A stretch of DNA of 64,000 nucleotides from Dichetophora obliterata (taxonomy: Eukaryota > Arthropoda > Insecta > Diptera > Sciomyzidae): NCBI GenBank assembly GCA_963920525.1, contig OY986435.1, forward strand, positions 172,833,827 to 172,897,826, in the 5' to 3' direction. How positions within the stretch are numbered: position 1 is the first letter of the stretch; each line of letters begins with the position of its first letter. Position numbers and translations under genes: made by a program. The notes beneath the pieces were generated by a model. That model did no database searches. It had not been told where the DNA came from and saw only the letters and a list, made by a program, of their open reading frames with translations. Positions 44,909-56,362 of the stretch are shown piece after piece.

Positions 44909-46544
44909 AAAAAGTACACTTTTTATTGTAGTTTTATTTACAAGCGTTTTCAAAGCATTATTAGAAAATGCTTTCAGAGGTAAAATTTTCACAACTTTCA
45001 CACTGCTAGTGTGATTCAACTTTTCCCAAGCATTGAAAATTAAAATTGCAATGTAAAAAGAAGTTCCATCACTAACAATTTTGATGTCACTGGCTTGAGT
45101 TCAGTGACAATTTAAATACTTGGGAATGATTATTTTCAGTCTTTTAAAATTTCATAATATTTAAAGAAAATTTTGTTAGTTACACCAATGTGCTTTAAAG
45201 AAATTTATATTAAATGACCCAAATATTTTTATTTATATTTACTTTTTTTAAGTGGCCATGCATTCAATGATAGTATTATTTATATGAAATTCCTATAGAT
45301 TTTGATGTGATTGTCTTTCGAATGATTAATTTTATTGAGAAGATGTTAACTGCTGTTAATATTTCTCAAATTTGTAAAAAACAGGTGCTTCCAATTATTT
45401 AATATTTGCTTTTAATAATACTTTTACAACACTTTTTCCAATTGCAAAGCAAGTATTGTAGAAAGCTTACTTACAACACCTATATCCAATTGAATAGTTA
45501 ACGCTTACAATAATATTACAGTAAAGAATATTTTTTCAAGGGTTCCCTTCTGCTTTTTCTACTATTACTTGAAAGCATTTTACAACAATTCTTACAAACT
45601 TTCTTCAAGCATGATGCTTATGCTTCAAAGCTTACTATAAGCTTATTCCAAGCTTGTTTGGCTGATTGGGTAGCAAGCGAGTGCGCTGTGTGTGTACGTG
45701 CGAGTATTGAGATTCGAGCAGACTAATGCTTTATTCACACTGAGAGATAAATGCACATTTACGAAATCCACATTTACGAACGGCCCTTTACTCGTTGTAG
45801 GAGTAATAGGGACAAATATATAGAGCAAATGCTCTAAATGCGCATTTAGCTCTCAGTGTGAATTTAGCATAACAAACGAGTAGGCGAGTGCGCAAATTTC
45901 TCTTTATCTCTCTCACTCTCTCTGTGTGTCTCTGTTTCTGACACGTAGAAATTTGATTAAAACGCCCAATCACCGAAACAACATTGGAATAAGCTTTAAA
46001 CAAGCTTAGAACCGTAAGCATCATGCTTGGAAAAAGCTTTAGATTACTATTGGGAATAGCTTACATGTAATTTTAGAATAAACGAAAACGATCCCTTGGA
46101 AAAATATTCCTTACTATAAGCTTAATCTGAGTATTTCTTTACAATTGGAAATTAGTATTTGAATAAGCTTAATCCAAGTGTTTCTTTAAAATTGGAAATT
46201 AGTATTTGAATAAGCTTCTTGTAAGTGTTTCTTTACAATTGGAAATTATTATTTCAATACGCAACTTTTAGGTATAAATATATTTACCAAACAATGCGCA
46301 GCCATCTTAAATTGACAAATAAGAATAAAAAAAGAAAATTCGCTGGTTCGAGAAGCTTTACCATCCTCATTACTCACAATCAAACTCGACTTGCCTTCAA
46401 GAAAACTTGCCTTGTTGCATTTTAAGCCAGTTGTGGTTCTTGTCCTTTAAATTCAATATTTTCTACAATAAACTCATGGATTTTTATGTTTAGTTTCCAT
46501 AATTCTTAAATGTAGTAAAGAGCAAAGAAAGTGAAAAGAACCAC

Positions 46545-46617
46545 GACCGCACCTGGGCTCGAACCGGGGACGTCTGGGTTGATAGTCCAGCGCACTCTCC
46601 ACTAGACTACACAGGTC
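46545..46617 (-). tRNA. tRNA-like sequence, second copy
   Basis: Identical to 41214-41286, in copy 2 of the tandem duplication. The same reservations about acceptor stem and anticodon apply. Confidence 0.5.
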
Positions 46618-48293
46618 AACAGTTAACAGCAATCGCAACTTTGAACAGTTGCAAAATTATTACCTTGGCTAACATTTTGCAAGTATGATTGGAAAACACT
46701 AACTTAAAGCAAGTCTTTCCAAGTATTATTGTACAACACTTACTTTTTATTTTTTACGCAATAATTCTATAAAGCAACTTGGAAATTTATTACCTACGTA
46801 AGTGTTTTAGAAGCGTGCTTGGAAAAGGCTTGGTTTTTGCAATGTATGTAAGCTTAATCCAATCACTATTTTTAAATGGCTGATTGGACGCATTTGTTAT
46901 TCTTATTTGTGTGTTTGTTTTAAATCATACGTGAGAATCATTATTGCATTTAAGTTTGTAATGGAAACTGCAGCAAATGTGTGTAATACTGTGTAATCTG
47001 ATGTTAGAACTTCAAAAAGTTTTTTGACACTAGGGTGGACCCTAAAATCGTGTTTATTTCTATTCTTTTTGTGTATGTGCTGGCAGTGTTAAGGGGTCAC
47101 TGATTTCCAATTTGAAGTAAGAATTTCAAAAAAAGATTTTGCCACTAGGATGGACCTTTAAAATGTATGTTTTTAGCTTTACACAATTTGTAGATGCGCT
47201 GGTCGCTGATGTGAGAATTTCAAAAAGTTTTTTGACACTAGGGAGGACCCTAAACATGTGTTTTTTATACTTTTAAGTAAGTCCAGTTTCCAAAGAGTAT
47301 GGAATTTTGTTTCTGACGGGGGTCCCCCCTGTCCACTTTCTTTTTATAAAATTTATCGGTTTTATTTTTCTTCCATTGTTTGAATTTATAACCGTTTTTA
47401 TATAAAATATAAAAGTTTTTCAAGATTTTCATATAAAAAAGTATGATCGAAAATTCCTTGGATTCAACATTCAAACGATCTGTTCTTTTTTTAATTCACT
47501 ATTCTTTAACGGTTGCCTTTTTTTAAAATTTTTGTTTTAAGTGAAAACTTAATTATGCGCGTGGAGTGATTTTTTAATTATGATTCGTTAAATAGTCGTT
47601 TTTTTTAAATTAACGATTTTATTTTCTCCTGATTATTACGATTTTTTCCTGATAACAAATTCTATAATGAACTGTTAAGGAAACTCGTTAACGAATAAAT
47701 TGTCCGAGAATACTTTTATGCATATTTGGCTTATTGGGTTATGATGTTTGTCTGTGTATAAAATTTTGTGTGTAAAAAAAACATCAAATTATCGAACTTA
47801 ACCGGTTTAGTTGTAGTTTATTTACTGTTCGTTGTTGTTGTTATTACTTTGATTGTTGCATACTTATGTTGATTTGCCTCTTCAAGCCTTAAAGTGCCAT
47901 AATTTGCCACATGGCAGTGGCTTTGTGGTTGGTGTTAATGTAGCCGCTTAATGTAAAAGGCTAATAAGATAATGTATGTTATTAACAATTGGCTGCATTT
48001 GTTGTTTGTGTGGTTGTTTGTTTGATTGTTTGTTTGATTGTTTGTTTGTTGTTAGTTTGTTTAGTTGTTGGGTAAAGGTTTTTATGTGCTCACGTTTAAT
48101 TGCACTATTTAAGCAATTGATTATTGATCTGTTGTGGTTGCTTCAGTACAGCAAATTGCTAAGATATGATATGATGCGATTTCAAGTGGCAGTTCGATAT
48201 TAAAAGTACAACATTAAGAATGCAAAAAACATATTCATATTCAAAAACATATTCAAAAACATCAAGCTCTAGCGGCAAACTCTTTACATTAAA

Positions 48294-50231
48294 TACTTAC
48301 TTAGTTGGCACTACAACCGTATGTCGATCTTGGCCTCATCAAAGAACGTGCGCCAGCCATTTCTGTCCCTCGCTTGCTGGCGACATTTGAAAATTCCAAG
48401 CTTCGCCAGGTTGTCCTCTACATGGTCTTTCCAATGAAGATGCGGTCGTCCTCTTCTGCGTTGATCTGGGTACCGAATCGAATATTTTCTTCAATGGAGC
48501 ATAGTCTTTCATGTGCTGAACATGTCCTAGCCCTCGAAGCTGCTCGATATTAATGCGCTTGATTATGTTGATGCCGGCATACAACTCGTACAGTTCATCA
48601 TTCCACCATACTAATTGACGCAGATTAGTCCGTAGATCTTACGAAGGATCATTCTCTCGAAGGCTCCTAAAGTCTTTTGGGGAGTTCCCTGATTTGCGGG
48701 AAATTTCATGTCAATCGGGGAATTGGAGAAATGACTTAAATATGCGGGTAGTTTAATAATAATACATTTAATTCTTAATGATTTTTGCTGGAAATTTAAC
48801 ATTTTATGTAATATTTTCTGGGAATTTGATTTTATATTAAATTTTCTGATACAATGTTCTTCTTACAGCATTAAAAAAATTTAATTAACATTAGCAAAAA
48901 AATCCTTGCTGCCAAATTGATTTTTTAATAATACACTTTTTTAATTTTTAATGCTTTTTCGTTTATAACCGTGGAAGGAATTGAAAAAATTTGACTCTTC
49001 AATTTGCATTTCAATAATATCCAAAATGTTCGAAGTTGACTTAAGAGAAGTTTCAGGCAAAATCGGTTTAAGTTAAGGTATATTTTTTTTTGATTCGCCC
49101 GGAGATATGAAATCTTCCAAAGATGCGTATACCCGTCCTATACGCATGCACGATTTACATACTAGATCCTGCCCGGATCAGCCGGGACAGACAGAATGTA
49201 CCGACGTACGTAAATATACCCTTTATTGGCAATTAGGATTTTCTACTGAGTACATCAATTGGCTTTTCAGCGGAAATTAAAAATTGAATATATATAAAAC
49301 GTGTATTTAAGTATATTTAATTCTATATAAAAAAGCAACATCGAATTAAAATAATAGTGATTATTAATTTAAGGTACTCGAAATAACAATCCTGAGTTCA
49401 AAAGCAACCCAAAACACTTTACTCATTTTAACTGGTTTGCGGCCATTGTCCAACCCAAAGACCTACGTGGAAATGAGATAAATCTCATATCCGCCAAATC
49501 AAAATCCCAAAGTGTTAAATATGCATTTGGGCCAACGCAGGCATAAACTTGTGTGGAAAAGAGATATACTCTGGTACACCAATCCAGGTGTGAGTTAAGT
49601 CTTCAGTGATATTAGTAGAAGTTTTTTAAAAAAGTCTAAAAATAACATATAAAACTGGTATAAGCGGGATTGATTTTTAAATTTTTCTGACATATTTGTG
49701 AATAGTTGTACGTCAATAATCAAATGTAAAAAATTAGATTTTCAAAAAATTGTTTGCCTAAACCCACCATTAAAATAATTTCGAAATTGGGCCACCGACG
49801 TATTGTATCTTCAAAGTTTGAAGTCACGACTTGAAAACACATTTTCCTTTTTTATAGTTATTTTTTTTTAATTTTAAAATTCTTACATTATTAATTGTAA
49901 TATTCAATTAAAAAAGTCTATAAAGAAATTTTATAAAAGTTTTTTTTTGAGAGGAATTTGATGAAAAATCGGTGAATTTTGAGAACCACTGCGGGCAAAA
50001 CCATAAAATAAGTTGGCAACCCTGATAATGAGTGATTTAAAGAGCGCGAATTTCGTTCATCGAGCGAGGGCTCTGCTTCTCAATTTCCTACTGAGCCCAA
50101 AGTAACACCTGTTGGCAAGATCTATCCTTTGTTTGATCTGAATGCTGATATCGTTGGTTGAGTTAATGTTAAATCCCACAAAGACGAAATCCTTCACAAC
50201 TTCGAAGAAGGTATTGTCAACTGGAACGTGG
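48294..50231 (-). mobile_element. RTE relic pieces A and B, copy 2
   Basis: The copy-2 counterparts of the RTE pieces are 48294-48678 and 50025-50231, with the same 1.35-kb insertion between them. The relic reaches CGTGG at 50227-50231 and is then cut by the foldback-like element; it continues at 54864. Confidence 0.85.
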
Positions 50232-51787
50232 GTCAGGCAGGGTTCGTTTGGATAAAATTAAATGAAAATGTCCATTACTTCCAAGTTTTCTTCAAATTTT
50301 ATTTTCTAATAACGAGAGGATATGTTTCCAAGTAAAATTAAACTACAAAAGTTAGCGCTTTTTTTATTGCAAAAACTTTTTTGCCTTTATTTTTTATATT
50401 TTACAATTTTCGATTTTCTTGCTTTCTTTCTATCGTACAAGCACATGTGTGTTTTTGTGTTACACAAGTAACGGGACAATCATCTCAAGCCTCAAGTCCC
50501 GCTCTATCGTCCTTGGTACCTAAATTTGGGCTGAAGAGCAAAACATCGTGATATTTGTATGAAAGCAAGAATTCCACTCCTCGAAACTTGCCCCAAAACA
50601 AAACGTTCCATCCTGAATTTCGGATATATGATATTTGATGGCAGTCTGATGATTCCTTAATTCCAAAATGCTATCTATCGTCCTTCATAATAAACAGTTG
50701 TTTTATTTTCTAAACTGAGTATTTTACATCAAGACCATTCTACGGTATAAAGGACGATAGATATCAATTTTGGGATTAAGTATTAAAATCATCAGTTTGC
50801 CATCAGCTATCATATATCTCAAATCAGGGATGGAATCATTTGTTTTGGGAAAAGTTTTAGGGTGTGAAACTCGCACTTTCGTGCAAAAATCACGATTTTT
50901 TGCACTTCAGCCTAAATTTAGGTACCAAGAACAATAGAGCGAGACTTGAGCATAGTGCTGTTCGATTAAACAAATTAAAAAACATTTTTCACAAAAATGT
51001 AGATTGGAACCTTTTCATCTTCTTTGATTTTTTTCGTTTTAAAAAGAAAATTTTTTTTCTGAATGATTATTTTACTTCAAGACCATTTGACGATATGAAG
51101 CAATATCGATACGATAGATAGCAATTTTGGTATTAAGAACTGAAATCATCAGTTTGCCATCAGCTATCATATATCTCAAATCAAGGATGGAATCATTTGT
51201 TTTGGGACAAGTTTTTGGGTGTGGAATTCTTACTTTCATACAAAAATCACGATATTTTGCACTTTAGCCCAAATTTAGGTTCCAACGACGATAGAGCGGG
51301 ACCTGAGTATAGCGTCATCTGATAAAACATTTTAAAATACAGTTTTGAACAAAAGCGTAGAATGGAACCTTTTCAGTTTCTATTATTTTTTTTAACTGAG
51401 TATTTTACTTCAAGACCATTTTACGGTAAAAGGACGATAGATGTCAATTTTTGAATTAGGGACTAAAATATTCGCTTGTCATCAACTTTTACATATCCAA
51501 AATTCAAGATGGAACGGTTTGCTTTGGGGCAAGTTTTGGGGTGTGGAATTCTTACTTTCATACAAATATCACGATTTTTTGCACTTCAGCCCAAAGTTAG
51601 ATTCCAAGAACGATAGAGTGGGACTTGAGGCTTGAGATGATTGTCCCGTTACTTGTGTAACACAAAAACACACATGTGCTTGTACGATAGAAAGAAAATC
51701 GTAAAATATTGAAAATAAAGGGGAAAATGTTTTTTGCAATAAAAAAAAATCGCTGACTTTTGGATTTTAATTTTACTTGGAAACATA

Positions 51788-54780
51788 AGCATTCAGAACT
51801 ATGTCGTATCTAAGGCTAGTATTGCTGCATCGGTCTTTTACTCGAATTTTTGGCCTGCTGAAGTTCGAGTAAAACCGTTTAACAACATTCCAAAAAACGT
51901 CAAGCGTCCGTCGGTACAGAATCAGCAATTTTAAATGCTTCTATATCGACGATCCCATACAATTATACACCACTGCGTCCACATTATAAAACAGAAGTAT
52001 ACTATCATAATGTTGGTGAACTTCGCACTAAATCAACAAAATTTTCTCTAAATGTGATTGACTGTTTTTATGATGTCATTGCCCTAACGGAGACCTGGTT
52101 GCATCACAATATTATTACATCTGAACTTTTTGATGACCAATTCGAAGTATTTAGACGCGACCGCAGCTCAACAACTGGCTTAACTCATTTTAGATGTCAA
52201 GAAATATCATTACAACATGTGTCAGGTGATGTGATTGATTGTCCGGTTGCCGGCGACGTGGTTGCTGCACCATCCTTTTTAAGTATCTATGTTGTTGTAT
52301 CATATATCCCACCATGCTCAAATAGTGAAATTTATACTAACGTTTATAAGCGTTTTATTAATATACTTAATGTAGTTGAACGACTTAAGGACAATGATTA
52401 TCCATTGGTTCTTGAAGATTTCAACTTGGGCAATACTTTTTGGTCATACACTAGTGAAATGATGAGTATGATTCCAAGCTCTATGAGTAATATTGTTGAA
52501 ACAGAATTTTTAGACTCCGTCTTCTCGTTGGGATTGTGCCAATAAAATTCGGTTAAAAATAGTTTAAATAAAATTTTGGACTTAGTTTTTTCTGATCGTG
52601 ATCTTAATGCTAATTGTAACGAAGGTGATTTCCTTTTGTCAAATAACTCTTTCCATCATAAGGCGCTTTTAATTCAGTTGGATACGGCAACCTTAAGTAT
52701 ACCTGCTCTAGAAGAGGATACTTTTGTATTTGCTTTTAATGAGGCAGACTATGTTGGCATGTCTAACTTCTTATCTAGTGTCGGTTGGCGTACAGTTTTT
52801 GGGGAAAATCTTTTAGTTAATTATGAATTTTTCATTAATATTTTTAACGAAGCATTTGTGACTTTTGTACATGTCCTTTCGTAAAACTATCTTGTGGCTC
52901 GTAAACAGTATGAAACTCTGAAGATCTCACTTTATAGAAGTAATGTCCGGGCGTTGGAATCGGATATTAAAAGCAATCCTAGAGCTTTCTGGAAATTTTT
53001 TAATAAAAAGAGAAATACTTATGGTCTTCCTCAAAATATGTATTTTAAAGATAAAACATCGAACAATATTGAGGATGCATGTAATATGTTTGCTGACTAC
53101 TTCCAATCAAATTTTGTTTTTGATAATATTCAACAAGGTCGATCGCTATATAATGGAGAGCGAATCACTGATTTGGGCAGTTTACTTCTTTCGGTAGAAG
53201 ATGTTTTTAACGAGTTGTTGTCACTCGATATTAATAAGGGTGCTGGCCCCGATAATATCCCACCAATCGTCCTTCAAAAATGTGCTGCTGCACTTGCTCA
53301 GCCCCTTTCACTAATTTGTAATTTGTCCCTTGAGAAAGGTATATTTTTGGATACTTGGAAGGTTTCAATTATAGTCCCTATCCATAAATCTGGATTAAGA
53401 CAAGACATAGGAAACTATAGACTTATATCTAAGTTACCATCAATTCCCAAATTGTTTGAAGCCTTGGTGAAAAAGTAGGTCTATCAATGCTTTAAAAATG
53501 CGATATCTGAAAGTCAGCATGGTTTTGTTTCTGGAAAATCAACCTCTACAAACCTGGTTCTATTTACCCACTTTATAAAAAATGAATTGGAGAATGGTAA
53601 GCAAATAGACGTTATTTTCACAGATTTTGCTTAAGCATTTGATAGAGTTCAGCACTCTATTCTAATTAATAAGCTCAGTCTAATGGGTTTTCATTCTTCA
53701 CTCTTGTCTTGGCTTAGTGAGCACCTCTTAGGTCGTAGCCAAAATGTATGCATCGGAAAGACGATCTCAAAAGCAATAATTAATCATTCAGGTGTGTCAC
53801 AGGGTAGCCACCTTGGGCCGTTGTTATTTATTCATTTCATCAATGATCTTCCTAATTTTATACAGTACTCAGAATGCCTTATGTATGCTGACGATGTTAA
53901 GATTTTTAAATCAGTAAGCTCTCTCAGTGATCAATGGAGTTTACAAAGTGATTTAAATAGTCTGCACTCATGGTGTATGCTAAATAAACTGAATTTAAAT
54001 TTGTCAAAATGCAACATAGTGTCATTTTATATGGTAAGATTCCCAACGTTTTTTGATTACTCAATTTTATGCAACGCCTTGATTAGAGTAGATTCTAAAT
54101 CTGATCTAGGTGTACTCTGTGATAAAAAGATGTCATTTTCAGTTCATTATGACAACATAATCAGCAGGGCTAATGCTATGATGGGATTCGTTAGACGCAA
54201 CACTAGAGAGTTTGCTGACCCGTATACCTTAAAGACTCTTTTCATTTCCATTATAAGATCAATACTTGAGTATGGGTGTGTAATATGAGACCCATTTTAT
54301 GAGTCGCATAGTACAAGATTGGAAAAAGTCCAAAAACGTTTTACTCGTTTTGTTGTGAAAAAACTAAATTGGAATTTTATGCCAGAGTATAGCTCCCGAT
54401 GTGCACTTATTGGGCTTAAATCATTGAGTTCTAGAAGAAAATATTTTCTAATAACTTTTGTTCGAGATCTTTTAATGAATAATATTAACTGTGCGCCAAT
54501 CCTAGCCCGTCTCAATATTTATGCTCCGGAAAGACACTTTAGACAAAGAGATTTTTTTTACATTTTTTTTATAACAGTGTGAGTGCTCGTATAGATTTCA
54601 CTCAAAAAAGAGAGGCATTTAAGCAAACTGTATTGAGTATTGTATAAATCTTTAATTTTATATTCCTAAAATAATTCCCTTAAAATTATTCTTTAAGTGT
54701 AATTTGTGAAGTAATAAATAGACTGTTAAACATTATTGTCGATAGTTTATAAATAAATAAATAAAAAAATAAAAAAATAA
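51788..54780 (+). mobile_element. Jockey/CR1-like LINE inserted in the foldback arm
   Basis: The foldback right arm breaks after AAACATA (51787) and resumes at TTCTCACTATTAG (54782). The insert ends in an AAATA-rich tail at about 54755-54780, so it lies in plus orientation. It carries ORF2 remains from the endonuclease start to the C-terminal region, but no ORF1, so it is 5' truncated at or near the ORF2 start. The family matches the relic at 1131-2475. Confidence 0.88.
52000..54582 (+). pseudogene. LINE ORF2 relic (endonuclease and RT)
   Basis: The order of domains is normal for a LINE ORF2. Endonuclease: YYHNVGELRTK (about 52003), VIALTETWL (catalytic Glu), LEDFNLG. Linker with QYETLKISLYRSNVRALE. 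RT: GAGPDNIPPIVL, SIIVPIHKSG, HGFVSGKSTSTNL, FTDFA-stop-AFDRVQHS (motif A), SGVSQGSHLGPLLFI and MYADDVKIF (YADD). Thumb and tail: RLEKVQKRFTRFVVK, SSRCALIGLKSLSSRRKYF. At least five stops or frameshifts (52543, 52882, 53476, 53632, 54286) inactivate it. All catalytic motifs are visible, so decay is moderate. Confidence 0.9.
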
Positions 54781-54863
54781 GTTCTCACTATTAGAAAATG
54801 AAATTCGAACCAAACTTGAAGGTAATGAACATTTTTATTTAATTTTATTCAAGCGAACCGTGG

Positions 54864-55278
54864 CGTTCCGAGACGCTGGAACTGTTTGTTTGTTGACACC
54901 AAGTATTTCATCTTATCTGCATTCACTGCCAGATCCATTCGACTTGACTCTTTTTCTAATCTGGAGAATGCTGCACTAACTTCGCGCGTATTATGGTCAA
55001 TGATAAGCGATGTCATCAGCATACGCAAGCAGAAAAACACTCTTGTAGAATATTGTGCCACTACGTCTCAGATCAGCAGCTCGGATGATCTTCTCCATCA
55101 TTAGGTTGAAAAAGTAGCATGATAAGGAATCAGCTTGCCTGAAAATTTCTTTGGTAACAAATGGTGGGAGAGGTCCTTCTCGATTTTAGCTGCTGCTGCT
55201 GGTGTTGCTTGGTGTCATCCTGCAAATTCGAATTAGTTTTTCAGGAATACCAAATTCAGACATAGTGGAGTATAGGTG
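54864..55278 (-). mobile_element. RTE relic piece C
   Basis: This continues the RTE relic beyond the foldback insertion: TTCCGAGACGCTGG follows on from ACGTGG in the full copy (about 7250). Minus-strand phrases include FSRLEKESSRMDLAVNADKMKYLVS and a damaged YADD region. It ends at GGAGTATAGGTG where the full copy goes on; this is the 5' truncation point or another break. Small indels disrupt all frames. Confidence 0.85.
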
Positions 55279-55551
55279 GTGATCAAAAACGTAACGCTTG
55301 AATATTTTGTTAACTCGATTTCACTCTCTATAGTATTTTCATACTACTGGCTATATATGAAATCGATTCTCAAGGAGTAAGCTCAAAAATTATGAAAATA
55401 AAATTTACACAAATTCACTTTTTGAAGAGTTGAAATTTGCAACAAGTGTTGGATACACAGCTTTACGGTATGAATCATATATAGAATGAAAATTCGTCAA
55501 ATTAGCAACCTAAAACCGAAAGTCGAAATTTTTATATATATATTGGATATT

Positions 55552-56354
55552 AGGGCATCCAATCTTGGGACTCTTCGGAAATCCCAGGATGTAAAAAACA
55601 CAATATCTTGATTGAGAAACCTTAGAAAACATTATTTGGAAAACGTAATATGAAGTTTCAAAGTAGTTATGCCCTGTTTTACAACACAAAACATTGCAGA
55701 AGATTTTAAAAATCTAAAAAAGCAGTTTCGATTAAATGTTGGGATAGTATTTATTGTTAATTTCTGAAAAACAAAGGTCAATTTTTTTAAAAGAAATTAA
55801 TTAAATGAGATCATTCAGAAGGTTCATAAAATTATTTAAAAAAAAAAAGAATATAGTTTATTCATTTTAGTATTTCTAAGTAAAAATTTTGTGATATTTT
55901 AGTATAGCATGTTTAAGGAAGTTTTTCTTTGTTCTTTAAGGCCACATTTTAGTTTTTCTAAATTAGTATTTTGCAATAATTTGTACAGTTAGCTCAAGAA
56001 AGGTTTATATTTTTAAATCTTTTACGTCATATTTTGTACAGCTAGTTGAAAATGATTTTTATTTTTGTATTATTAAAATCACATTTCAGTATTTCTTAGA
56101 AAGTTACATGTGTTTAACACATTGTGTTATTTTTTACAAATAGTTGAAGAAAGGTTTTTATCTATAAATTTTTTAAAATCTCATAAATTTTTTTCTTTGG
56201 TAGTATCATTAAATTTTTTGTTGGAATATTTTGGAATTTTTACCAGTGGAGGCAATCCCGGGATGCCGAAAATCCCGGAATTTTAGGACTTGCAATCCCG
56301 GGAATGTTGGGACTAAGGAAAGTAGGGACAGGATCCCGGGATTGGATACCTTAA
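55552..56354. mobile_element. hAT-like MITE (ATCCAATC ends)
   Basis: Left end AGGGCATCCAATCTTGGGA, right end on the other strand AAGGTATCCAATCCCGGGA, flanked by TGGATATT on both sides (55544-55551, 56355-56362) apart from two extra A at the right. Several ATCCCGGGA-type motifs cluster near the right end (56255-56345). The interior is AT-rich with TTTGTACAG-TAGTTGAA repeats. No ORF. Confidence 0.72.
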
Positions 56355-56362
56355 TGGATATT

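Larger units (their letters stand above)
44909..50239. repeat. 5.3-kb tandem duplication, copy 2
   Basis: Direct copy of 39554-44908. It begins with AAAAAGTACAC directly after the GTCAGGCA that ends copy 1, with an A-run as the only microhomology. It ends at GTCAGGCA 50232-50239, where the foldback-like element continues. Relative to copy 1 it lacks 24 bp near its start. Every feature of copy 1 recurs here at +5331. Confidence 0.96.
50232..54858. mobile_element. Foldback-like element split by a LINE
   Basis: The left arm 50240-50712 is an inverted copy of about 51400-51787 plus 54782-54858; the outermost part reads GGTTCGTTTGGATAAAATTA on the left and GGTTCGCTTGAATAAAATTA from the right. The middle contains a ~320-360-bp unit as three direct repeats (starting near 50752, 51111, 51432), the third forming part of the right arm and the left arm being the inverse of that unit. 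CGTGG on both outer sides (50227-50231, 54859-54863) may be the target duplication in the RTE relic. Long inverted arms with internal repeats resemble foldback elements. No transposase. Net length without the LINE is about 1.63 kb. Confidence 0.83.
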
